Below, piece by piece: positions 1 to 9,358 of a stretch of 64,000 nt of DNA (the first letter of the stretch is position 1; each line of letters begins with the position of its first letter). The notes under the pieces were generated by a model, which was given only the letters and a program-made list of their open reading frames with translations, was not told the DNA's origin and did no database searches. The position numbers and the translations under genes were made by a program. The DNA lies in assembly GCF_000026945.1 (NCBI RefSeq), contig NC_012860.1, positions 1,984,001-2,048,000 on the forward strand, in the 5' to 3' direction. Source of the stretch: Candida dubliniensis CD36 (taxonomy: Eukaryota > Ascomycota > Pichiomycetes > Serinales > Debaryomycetaceae).

Positions 1-1527
1 AATTTTAACTAATCCTCTTTGTAATATAATTTCCAATAATAGTAAGATATCCGAAATTAGGTGGAAAAAAAAAAAAAAAATCTCGGTATTGTTGAAATCG
101 AAAGTAGGAAATTAACGAGTCAGAAAGAAAGAAAGAAAGAAGGCTAAAGATTTCCCACTGAAAAGATTTAACTCATTATACATTCCCATTTAATTTCCAT
201 TATATATATGTGTCTAGTCTTACGTTTTACTTATTCTCTTTTCTTTTTCAATTCCCAATTTTCTAATATTGGTGGTGGTGGTGGTGCTGGTAGTAGTAGT
301 GTGTATAGGATTTTTACCCAGGAAACCTTCATTTTAACCGACGACACCGTACCGTAACCATACACATATTACATTTGTACAATATGTACAATATGTACAT
401 ATACTGGTCTAAAAAAAATTATGGTGTGGTTTTCTTGTTTCAAATGTACGTCATTGAGGCAAAAAAAAGCAAAGCAAAAGCAAAAGCAACCTTACACACA
501 TTTACATAATCGAATATAACAATCAATCAATTCTTGTTATTGTACTCCCATGGTATCTTCTTTCAATTTGAATACAAAATAAAAAAAAAAGAAAAGAAAA
601 GCAGTAGGCGTGTATAAATGTTCAACTATAAGCGTATTAAACGTAAATGTAAAGTTTTGGTGGGAAGGAAGGACGGAATGAAGGAAGTGTAAATTGGGTA
701 AATTGTGTAAAATGTGTTGGTAAATGCTATCATATATGAGGGTGTGTGTGTGTGTGTACTTGTCCTCAAATTAATTATGTGCATTTGCGGTTAAATCTTA
801 AAAATTATTATAGATATATATAACTAACTAATATCACTGTTTAACTTATAATAAGTTGTCTTTATTGACAAATTCTGGTGTATAAAGATAAAGATAATAA
901 TCATTCATTTGAGAATAAACTAGAATGTAGTTTAATGTGTAAGGAAAGTGTTTTGGATGTTCATGATGTCCTTTTTTTTGCTTTTTTTTTTTTTTTTTTT
1001 TTCTGCCAATCGGTTTCAGCGGCAATGATGATGATGAATCTATGGGTGTATGGATCTGTTTGTTTGAAATGTGTATTTTGTTTCAACTGACACTTTCATA
1101 CAATTATCATCCAAACTACACTTTCTCGGAAATTTGAACAATTAAATTCTATAACCTGTTACTTGGATAGTGATTGAAATTTTAATTAGGATATAGCATA
1201 ATTAAGCAGTATCTTAATAGAGAATTATATTACAATTCATTACTGTGCATAACTGTTGAGACCGTTGAGAAGGACTCAATTGAATACCCTCTTTATAATA
1301 AATAAAACCCCATAATAATAATAATAATAATAATTGAGTGATTTATTCAGTATTATTTAAATTTATTCACAACAAGCATACACATGCACAAGTACTGGAA
1401 ATTTGATTTGACATTATGAAATGGGGGGAGGGTGTTAATTAAAAAGACCGTTTAGATATTCGTTTTTTAGTACGATATTTTAGAAACAACAACAACAACA
1501 AGGCTTATTGTACAATAGTACGAGAAA

Positions 1528-1558
<31 letters not shown>

Positions 1559-4050
1559 CATTGATAATTGTTGATATTCTATGCAAGATTCTTTTTGTCA
1601 CACCCTGGGGCCTAGAAAAGGAATCACCATTGTTTTATTATTATTATTGAATTTCAACACAAAAATTCAGTTTTTATCAAAGAATCAGTACTATATATAT
1701 ATATATATTGTTGTGTTAAAGAAACAATCAAAATCAAAGCCACAACAACATCAGACAGATAATTGTGCGATACGAAAGAATTTCTTATCAGTTTCTTTAA
1801 CATTGTGGCTTATTCAATTAAAAAAAAAAAAAAAAAGAAAAACTAAGCATTCATACAAATTGACAAAAATTTGCTTTATTTTAAAGAACTTGTAATTCTA
1901 GGTTTGATATCGTGTTATCGTTATGGTTTGCTTGTTTGTTGGGTGTATGATATTTAAGTTTATGGTGACCAAGTCATGAATTATTGGTCTAAATCGTATA
2001 TTTCCCTCGATTGATCAGCAAACAACATTCATAGGTATTTTTTAATCTATATCGGTGTACACTAATATTTTGATTGAAAAATAAAACATGAATCTGATTT
2101 GAGTAGAATTATTAATTGGGGTTAAGTACATTGTATAGGTTCAGTAATTGAGACTTCTCTATTAGTTTGCTAGTTCTTTTTTTTTTTGCAACTTCGTTTA
2201 AACAATTCTAAATGGTTTTTTAAAATAACAATTTGAATTCAATACGAGGTCCAATATTATACAAAAGAACAAATTCATAATTCTTCTACAATTTGTTGTC
2301 ATATAAACTAATTTGATTCATAGTACATGTTTTTGACTTATTTTCGTTGGTTTTTCCAAACTAAAAATACATACAACAACAAAATCAACCCAATTTAAAC
2401 AAAACATTCAAGAAATGAAAATGATAAAGCTCAAGGTAATTGTTTCTCATATATATATATTGTATAGAGTTTTAAAGGAATATAAACTTTTTTTTGGGGA
2501 CCCCTTTTGTTGAATTTACTACATCAGAAATGTGTCATCTATTTCACAACTTCACAAATTGAAATTAATGCATAAGTTGGTTATTATTATTATTATAATT
2601 TCAATCATAAAGGGAAAATGATATACAAAGATAATTATAAGTCTCCTCATTGTCATTTAATTACTTGTTATAATAAGACAATATCAGTTACTACTAGCAA
2701 CTGGTTATTATATTATTGACTTTAACCATATTATAATCTTACTTATAAACACGGGTTGTTGGTCGTGTATAATCAATTGAGAAAAAAAAAAAAAGAAAAC
2801 TCCGGAGAACAATGTACAGGAACACAAAATGAAAAGAAGCAGGAGACGGAGAATAAGGAGAAAGAGAGGGGAACAGGGTAGTAGTGGTGTTGGTAGTAGA
2901 CATGAAGATTGATAATAACTATATAAAGATCATAGACGCGGAGGCTGATATATATATAGGGTATTAATTGATATTTAGGCCCAATCAAATTAAATTAAAG
3001 AGACGAAAATGAGTTTACAAAGTAACATATGCAAGAATCATCCTCTTGGGAAAAATTTATAAGGATTTTACAAGGTTATTCTTTCATTCATTCCTTCCCC
3101 TCCTTAAAGCATCTCGCACAACAGTAGTCCATCCATCCATTCATTAGATGGCAAAAATTCTCCCCTTTTCAGCTGCTGCATCGTAATAACAATAACAATA
3201 ACAATTACAATTGCAATTTGAATTGTATTTCTTATTACTTGTTACTTTAGTTGTTTGTTCACTTGTAGAATTAATGATTAACAGAATTGAATTGAATTTA
3301 GATTCTCTGAAAAGTTTAAAAATTAAAAGATGACTAGAATTTTACCCTCTTTTTCCTCGTATTCAACAAGATATTAATTATGTAAGTAAGTAAGTAAAAG
3401 AGTAAAGAAGATGTGTGCGAATGGATGTGAAAAAAACAAAATTCTTAATTAATTGAAACGTCACCCAACCCAACAACAACAAGAACACATGGACATGAAA
3501 CTTATCAGTCGTTGTTGTTCTTGTTGTTGTTGTTCATGAAAAAATACAACAAACAAGTAAATGATACACGATTACGCGAGAAAGGCGTGCTTGAGTATCA
3601 ACTAATTGATTAACTAAGCAACAAACTACAATATAGTAAACACATCACATTACAATTCAATTAACTACTATCTATGATATAAGATGTTAAAAGAGAGACA
3701 GAAATAGAGATGGATGATAGACATTGTAAGAATTAAGTAAGCAAAAAAAAAAAGGAAAAAAAAAAAAGGAAATCATTCATAATCAACGTAAAGGAAACTA
3801 AAAAAAAAAAAAATTGAGTCTCCTTTCTTTCCTTTCCTTTCTTCTCTGCCGAAAGAGATAAACTCAAAGAACCAAAAAAAAAAAATAAATATATCAATCC
3901 TTCCTTATACATATAAATATCACACATCCCCCCCATTTACTTTATATCAAGCTTCATTTCTATTATTATTAGATTTTCTAGGGCAAACACAATTATTTTC
4001 TTCATTTATCAATTTTTTTGTTAATCCTATAAAATTTGTAATATTTGTAA
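1..4050. other. Non-coding region upstream of PFK26
   Basis: No credible gene is visible on either strand. The open frames here are short and made of translated homopolymers. The stretch holds many A and T runs, GT/TA microsatellites, AAT and AGT trinucleotide runs and CA-rich blocks. The part nearest the gene is polypurine/polypyrimidine rich. It is presumably the long promoter and 5' leader of the PFK-2 gene plus flanking DNA of a gene to the left of the window. Confidence 0.6.
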
Positions 4051-7000
4051 ATGCCACCAACAAGTACAGATTCTACTACTAATTCCACACCATCACCTAA
4101 TACCAATCATAATTCACCGGATCAACTTCATCATAATAGTCAAGAATCAATTCGGAATCTAATTGCCGCTAATTTCAAACAGCCACAACCTTCCCCACTG
4201 CAACAACAACAACAATGTAGTTTAGAACCACCTCATTCTACTTCAAACTTACATCACGTTTCTTCATCCAATTCAACCCAATCAAGTGATATTTCACCAA
4301 CTGATTCTGGTATCAATTTACGTCAAAATCGGGTTAAATCTTATTCAATTAGTAATGGAGCATTAAGCCATTCAAGAACAGCCAATAAACGGGTATCATT
4401 TTCTAATCTTCATTCCACAAATTCTTCCCAATTATCTTTAACAAGTTCAGGAAGTTCTGAAAATGAAATTTATAGCGATGAAGATGAATATGAAGCTGAA
4501 AGAGATAATAATAAGAATACAGAACAACACCATCACAATGAATCATCAGAAGTACTTCTACGAGAACCTGATTTCAAACAAGGCAAAAAAGATGTTACCA
4601 CCACCACCACCACCACCCAAGAAGAATTGTTATTACACAACTCTTCTTTATCTTCTGCCACTAATCGTTCTATTCGTAAAAAAATTGCCAAATTTACTGC
4701 TGGAAGTATGTCACCTTCACCTGATGAATTATCACCAACATCATCAAGTACATCCTTGAAACCAAAGAAAAATAAATCAGGTTATCCTAATCCTAATCCT
4801 TATCCTAATCCTTATCCTTATCCTTCTCGTCATAATTTCTTGAATCATTATGGTGGAGAGAAATTGGCATTATCAAAATCATTAGATTCTCAATTATTAG
4901 AACCTTATGATTCTAATAGTTCGGTTAATTCATTTTTACCCGAATTCAATAAACGTCCATTAACTGATACACCAATTGTTTCTACAATAGGATCCCCCAT
5001 TACTAGAGAACAATCATATGATGATTATGATGAAGACGAAGATGAAAATGAAGGCGATGACGATGATAACGACGATCGAAGAAATATTAATCCCATTCAA
5101 GAAGAAGAAGGTGGAGAATTGAGTACTGCTAATAAGACCACTGCCGCCACCACCACCCCATTACACAAGACAAAAAACATTTCTCATTTAAATTTATCGG
5201 AATTATCACATAAAGACAAAAAAGAAGGTTCACCTGATGCAGAATCACTTAAACATTCAAGAGAACACGCTGCTCTGATTGCTGCTAAACAATTAGTTGG
5301 TAATAAACAACCACAACCAAAAGAAGAAGAGGAAGAAGAACAAGAAAAATTTCCGACGGGGACAATAGCTGCCCAGTTATTACGTAAATCAGCTGGTATA
5401 TCTGAAAATACTGGTCAGTTGCTGTATTCAGTTCCATCAAGATCACCTCCACATGTACTTATTGATGAATCAACCCCCATCACCACCACCACCACCACTA
5501 GCAGCACCACTGTGGGTTCAGTAGTTACTGTTTCTTCTGAAGATGGGAAAGAAAAGGGGAAAGGTTTAGTAATGGCTAAAGATGTTAAAGATAATTTATT
5601 AAAAGATTTACCACCATATATGAAAGAACAATTTGAAAAAACTCCATCACTTGAAAAATTAAAGAATTTATTAATGCATAAACCACCACCATCAGCTAGA
5701 AAAGCTTATACTTTAAATATTCCTGGTCAAACATCTTCCAAGACTTCACCTGATGGGAAAATTGCTTCAATTGATGTTGGATCGAAATTAGTTATTGTTA
5801 TGGTTGGATTACCTGCAAGAGGGAAATCTTATATTACCAATAAATTAACTAGATATCTTAATTGGTTACAACATGATTGTCGAGTTTTCAATGTTGGTAA
5901 TACTAGAAGAAAAGATAAATTAAATGCTGGACCAGAAAATCAACCATTACCAGATAAAGCCATTACTCCAACTGAATCAAGATCACCTCAACAACATGAT
6001 GCTGCATTTTTCAATCCTGATAATAAAGATAGTACTGCATTAAGAGAAAAATGGGCTATGGATACTTTGGATCAATTATTAGATTATGTTATTAATGGTA
6101 GTGGATCAGTAGGGATTTTTGATGCAACAAATTCTACTAAATTAAGACGGAAACGAGTATTGAAAAAAATTCAACAACGATCAAATGGAGAATTACCAGT
6201 ATTATATTTGGAAAGTGTTTGTAATGATCCTAGTATTATTGAATCAAATATTCGATTGAAATTAAGTGGACCTGATTATAAAGATATGGATCCTAAATTA
6301 GCTTTTAATGATTTTGTTGGACGATTACATAATTATGAAAAAGCTTATGAAACTATTGATGAAGAAGAAGAAAAAATTCCTGGATTTCAATATGTTAAAA
6401 TGATTGATGTTGGGAAAAAAGTTGTTAGTTTTAATATTAAAGGTTTTTTAGCATCACAAACAATTTATTTTTTATTAAATTTCAATTTATGTGAAAGACA
6501 AATTTGGATTACTCGTCATGGAGAAAGTCAAGATAATTTAATTGGTAGAATTGGTGGTGATGCCGATTTAACTAAACGAGGAATTAAATTTGCTCAAACT
6601 TTAACTCAATTTATGAATTTCCAACGACAAGAATTTCGGAAACAACAATTGGAAAGATTTTCTAGTCGATTAGAATTAAAATATAATTCTCTTTTTAATG
6701 AAGATGATGTTGCCTTATTAGATTCAATACCAAGTGAACCGAATTTTTGTGTTTGGACATCAATGCTTACTAGAGCAGTTGAAACAGGACAATATTTTAA
6801 TGATCAATTATATTCTATAAAAGAATTAAGAATGTTGAATGAATTAGGTGGAGGGAAATTTGAAGGAATGACATATGAAGAAATTCAATCGAAATACCCT
6901 AAAGAATTTGCTAGTAGATTGAAAAATAAATTAAGTTATCGATATCCTGGAGTTGGTGGTGAATCATATTTAGATGTTTTAACTCGTTTAAGACCATTAA

Positions 7001-7536
7001 TTGCTGAAATTGAAAGAACTACTGATCATTTATTAATAATATCTCATCGAGTAGTTTCAAGAATTTTATTAGCATATTTTTTAAATCTTGATAAATCAGT
7101 TATTGGAGAATTAGATGTTCCATTACATACTTTATATTGCTTAGAACTGCATCCTTATGGTACTGATTATACCATGTATGAATATGATGAAAATTTGGAT
7201 TGGTTTGTTAAAGCTGAACCAGAACATCAAAAGAATGTTAAAGAAGTTGGAGTAGTATTCAAAGAACGGAAATATTCTGTGGTTCCAACTGCTCCACCAA
7301 CTTCAAAATCTCGAGCTGTAAGTTTTGCCGTTAATAATAACACAACGAACAATAAAGCTAGTGATGATGTAAGAGATGAAATTAGAAGAAGATTATCAAT
7401 GGGGACATCAAATAAACCAACATTACTGGTTCGTGACGGTGATGATAAATCAATCACTGCTAAACATTTACGAGATTTGAAAAATTTAAGGAAACCAATG
7501 GGACAACGGAAAACTGCTGCTGATCAATTATGCTAG
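4051..7536 (+). CDS. PFK26: 6-phosphofructo-2-kinase / fructose-2,6-bisphosphatase
   Basis: This 1161-residue cytosolic enzyme makes, and probably also hydrolyses, fructose 2,6-bisphosphate, the allosteric activator of phosphofructokinase and inhibitor of gluconeogenic FBPase. Residues 1 to about 570 are a long low-complexity regulatory extension rich in Ser, Thr, Asn, acidic runs and a Pro-Asn/Pro-Tyr repeat. The kinase domain starts near residue 580 with the P-loop GLPARGKSY (about 585-594). The histidine phosphatase domain begins with TRHGES near residue 821, with the partner motif ISHR near 999. In S. cerevisiae Pfk26 the first catalytic His is replaced, as known from the family. Here it is present, so the protein looks bifunctional, closer to Fbp26 in that respect. 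The N-terminal Ser/Thr density suggests phosphoregulation, which is inference. The symbol rests on family and gene order; PFK27 or FBP26 naming is possible. Confidence 0.9.
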   Translation: MPPTSTDSTTNSTPSPNTNHNSPDQLHHNSQESIRNLIAANFKQPQPSPLQQQQQCSLEPPHSTSNLHHVSSSNSTQSSDISPTDSGINLRQNRVKSYSISNGALSHSRTANKRVSFSNLHSTNSSQLSLTSSGSSENEIYSDEDEYEAERDNNKNTEQHHHNESSEVLLREPDFKQGKKDVTTTTTTTQEELLLHNSSLSSATNRSIRKKIAKFTAGSMSPSPDELSPTSSSTSLKPKKNKSGYPNPNPYPNPYPYPSRHNFLNHYGGEKLALSKSLDSQLLEPYDSNSSVNSFLPEFNKRPLTDTPIVSTIGSPITREQSYDDYDEDEDENEGDDDDNDDRRNINPIQEEEGGELSTANKTTAATTTPLHKTKNISHLNLSELSHKDKKEGSPDAESLKHSREHAALIAAKQLVGNKQPQPKEEEEEEQEKFPTGTIAAQLLRKSAGISENTGQLLYSVPSRSPPHVLIDESTPITTTTTTSSTTVGSVVTVSSEDGKEKGKGLVMAKDVKDNLLKDLPPYMKEQFEKTPSLEKLKNLLMHKPPPSARKAYTLNIPGQTSSKTSPDGKIASIDVGSKLVIVMVGLPARGKSYITNKLTRYLNWLQHDCRVFNVGNTRRKDKLNAGPENQPLPDKAITPTESRSPQQHDAAFFNPDNKDSTALREKWAMDTLDQLLDYVINGSGSVGIFDATNSTKLRRKRVLKKIQQRSNGELPVLYLESVCNDPSIIESNIRLKLSGPDYKDMDPKLAFNDFVGRLHNYEKAYETIDEEEEKIPGFQYVKMIDVGKKVVSFNIKGFLASQTIYFLLNFNLCERQIWITRHGESQDNLIGRIGGDADLTKRGIKFAQTLTQFMNFQRQEFRKQQLERFSSRLELKYNSLFNEDDVALLDSIPSEPNFCVWTSMLTRAVETGQYFNDQLYSIKELRMLNELGGGKFEGMTYEEIQSKYPKEFASRLKNKLSYRYPGVGGESYLDVLTRLRPLIAEIERTTDHLLIISHRVVSRILLAYFLNLDKSVIGELDVPLHTLYCLELHPYGTDYTMYEYDENLDWFVKAEPEHQKNVKEVGVVFKERKYSVVPTAPPTSKSRAVSFAVNNNTTNNKASDDVRDEIRRRLSMGTSNKPTLLVRDGDDKSITAKHLRDLKNLRKPMGQRKTAADQLC

Positions 7537-7723
7537 AGAATTAAGAAAAGAGTATTTTACTTTGTTTTTTTTTTTATTATTTTATTTTATTTTATAGAAG
7601 AATTATGTAGAGATTTTATATGTGTGTTACAACATAACCCAAATAATTGTTAATTTTATAATTTTATCATATTAATCAAAATCACACCTTATTCAATGTT
7701 AAGTTGATATGAATTTAGTGGCC

Positions 7724-7735
7724 AATCACGTGATT
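7724..7735. promoter_or_regulatory. CACGTG palindrome (Cbf1-type E-box)
   Basis: AATCACGTGATT is a perfect 12-bp palindrome containing TCACGTGA, the preferred Cbf1 core. It lies about 190 bp after the PFK26 stop and about 630 bp before the first snoRNA. In C. albicans, Cbf1 acts with Tbf1 at ribosomal protein promoters (recalled). Assigning it to the snoRNA locus is inference. Confidence 0.5.
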
Positions 7736-7887
7736 CAAAATAATGTTAGATTGGTTATAATAATAACCAAAACTGTATTTGAATTTGATTAAAGATAGAG
7801 AATACTAAAGATGATAAGAGAAAAAGGTGCAACAACAACAACAAGAAGAAGATCTGTTGTAGGTAATTATCATTTAGAATCTTTTGT

Positions 7888-7896
7888 TTAGGGTTA
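7888..7896 (-). promoter_or_regulatory. Tbf1-type site (AACCCTAA)
   Basis: TTAGGGTTA on the plus strand reads as AACCCTAA on the minus strand, a perfect ARCCCTAA match. Tbf1 is known to bind this motif at yeast snoRNA promoters and at Candida ribosomal protein promoters. It lies about 470 bp upstream of the snR190-like RNA. Confidence 0.55.
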
Positions 7897-7926
7897 ACAT
7901 AAAAATATAAAAATAGTAGTAAATAA

Positions 7927-7935
7927 TTAGGGCTT
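7927..7935 (-). promoter_or_regulatory. Second Tbf1-type site (AGCCCTAA)
   Basis: TTAGGGCTT reads as AGCCCTAA on the minus strand, a second perfect ARCCCTAA match 31 bp from the first start. Paired sites are what a Tbf1-dependent snoRNA promoter would show, but binding has not been tested here. Confidence 0.55.
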
Positions 7936-8358
7936 TGAGATGATTTCTTTATATCCGGGTAAATCAATAAATCTTTGTTGTTGATGAGAATGAGAATTTT
8001 GGAGAGTATAAATTTTGATGAGAAAAATTTTTTCTTCTTCTTCTTCTTTTGATGAGATGGAATAACTTTTTCTTTCTTTCTTTCTTCAAACTCATCAATC
8101 AATCAATCAACAATAACAACATGAAGAGGAAGTATATCATCTGGTTATTTTTCTTTTAGTTGGGATTAACTTTATTCTGTGGATAGGTTTTAACGAGATC
8201 CATTTTTAGAATATTAATCATTCAACTATATACATATGCATATATCTTTCCAAAACAAAATAACAACAATAATTCCATTACACACATCCTCCCTATTGAC
8301 ACAATTCCGGAGTTTTCATAAACTTATCTTGTCAAGAGCTGCTCCCCCCTTTTTTTTT

Positions 8359-8546
8359 TTGAAGATGATGAAATTTAGTGAAAACTTCTTTCCATGTCTG
8401 ATTTTCGACTATGATTTTCTTTTTTTAAAGACAGACAATATTTCACAAGACAGTGTTTATTTCAATGTATGAGAAAGACTTTATCGGTCTTTTTCTTGTT
8501 GAATGAACTTATACTTGCCAGTATTAATTTACGTTTCTGATTTCAA
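8359..8546 (+). ncRNA. snR190: Box C/D snoRNA, snR190-like
   Basis: A C box (ATGATGA, 8365-8371) and a D box (CTGA, 8537-8540) are bracketed by a short terminal stem: TTGAAG at 8359-8364 pairs with TTTCAA at 8541-8546, including one G-U pair. An internal D' box (CTGA, 8398-8401) is preceded by CTTCTTTCC (8385-8393). From memory of yeast 25S rRNA, this complements GGAAAGAAG around G2395, the snR190 target. The D+5 rule places the modified base on a G, as expected. The length of about 190 nt matches yeast snR190, and the gene lies upstream of U14 on the same strand, as in S. cerevisiae. The duplex is only 9 bp and the C' box is degenerate, so this is probable rather than certain. Confidence 0.65.
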
Positions 8547-8967
8547 AAGAAAACAAATAAAAGGGAAGGCTTCCTGAAGATATGTTTTGAAACAATGATG
8601 GAATCAATATGTGTGTGTGTATATATATTTTATGAGGGAAGTATGATTTTTAATTCTTCAACTTCTGTCGTTTTTGGAATTAATGTTTATTTTGAAGAAA
8701 TTGATTGCAATTTGTGATACCAAAATATGTGTATCCTGATTGGGATCTCTTTATATATATATGTATATTTGATGCTTCAAAGTTCGATTTGATTTCTATT
8801 GGGGAGGGGATTAATATCAAATTTCTTTCATTTATTTTACTCACATAATCATAAGGAACTTTTTAGATTTGGAAAAAAAAATGGCATTCTTCATTTGATG
8901 ATGGAAATGATTTCTTTTTTTTTTTTTTAATTTTAGGGATCTTGAAGTTTTTTACAAATAAAATTAT
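8547..8967. other. Spacer between the two snoRNAs
   Basis: About 420 bp of AT-rich DNA with TG/TA microsatellites and T runs. No open frame and no third well-formed C/D RNA is visible. The spacer is much longer than the short one I recall between snR190 and U14 in S. cerevisiae. Confidence 0.5.
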
Positions 8968-9093
8968 AGTTTAAGGTGATGAAAAGTTTTCCCAAACATT
9001 CGCAGTTTCCTCGGTAGCATACAACGACGAACCTAATCTCAGTATGTTCGGTGACCGCTCTATACGACCTTCCTTTGGATGTCTGATTAAACT
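8968..9093 (+). ncRNA. snR128: U14 box C/D small nucleolar RNA (snR128)
   Basis: U14 is the essential snoRNA required for 18S rRNA processing, and it also guides a 2'-O-methylation in 18S. AGTTTAA (8968-8974) and TTAAACT (9087-9093) form a perfect 7-bp terminal stem around the C box TGATGA (8977-8982) and the D box CTGA (9083-9086). Internal blocks match the U14 I remember from S. cerevisiae: ACATTCGCAGTTTCC (8996-9010, domain A, pairs with 18S), CGGTGACCGCTCT (9049-9061, the yeast Y-domain region), and CCTTCC followed by GGATGTCTGA (9068-9086, the methylation guide next to box D). This GC-rich block stands out from its surroundings. It lies between PFK26 and the 3' end of ZWF1. Confidence 0.93.
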
Positions 9094-9358
9094 AATATTG
9101 TTTTGTAAAAAAATTTTTCAAAGATTCCAAGAGAATAAAAGAACTTTTCCTGAAAAGAATGTGTTTTTTAAATAGATAGATAGATAGTTTCAATAAAATA
9201 AAAGAAGGATTTTTTTTTTTCTTTCTTCTTTTTCAACTTTTTATTTTGTAGAAAAGTAATTTAAATATCAAAAAAGAAAAAAAAAAAACATTTATAATAA
9301 TAATAATAATAATAAAACGAACGATAACTGACTACTTAACTAACTAATTTTCCTTGCT

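Larger units (their letters stand above)
7537..8358. other. Intergenic region, likely snoRNA promoter
   Basis: This contains the 3' end of PFK26 and about 800 bp with no protein gene. It carries a CACGTG palindrome and two perfect ARCCCTAA (Tbf1-type) sites, listed separately, then GATGAGA and CTT-rich tracts. With the snoRNAs that follow on the same strand, the simplest reading is that it is their promoter and leader. Confidence 0.5.

Noticed and set aside
1240..1375. LTR-like stretch beginning TGTTGAGACCGTTGAG
   Set aside because: It has a TG start and a TATA-like run, but I found no matching CA end with a flanking direct repeat.
1581..1895. 104-codon open frame
   Set aside because: Composed of TTA, AT and A-run translation; a chance frame in AT-rich DNA.
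7755..8102. 115-codon minus-strand frame
   Set aside because: Low-complexity Lys/Phe/Leu, and it overlaps the Tbf1 sites and likely snoRNA leader.
8590..8740. Third C/D snoRNA candidate between snR190-like and U14 (ATGATGG ... CTGA)
   Set aside because: The C box is imperfect, no terminal stem forms, and no guide is recognisable.
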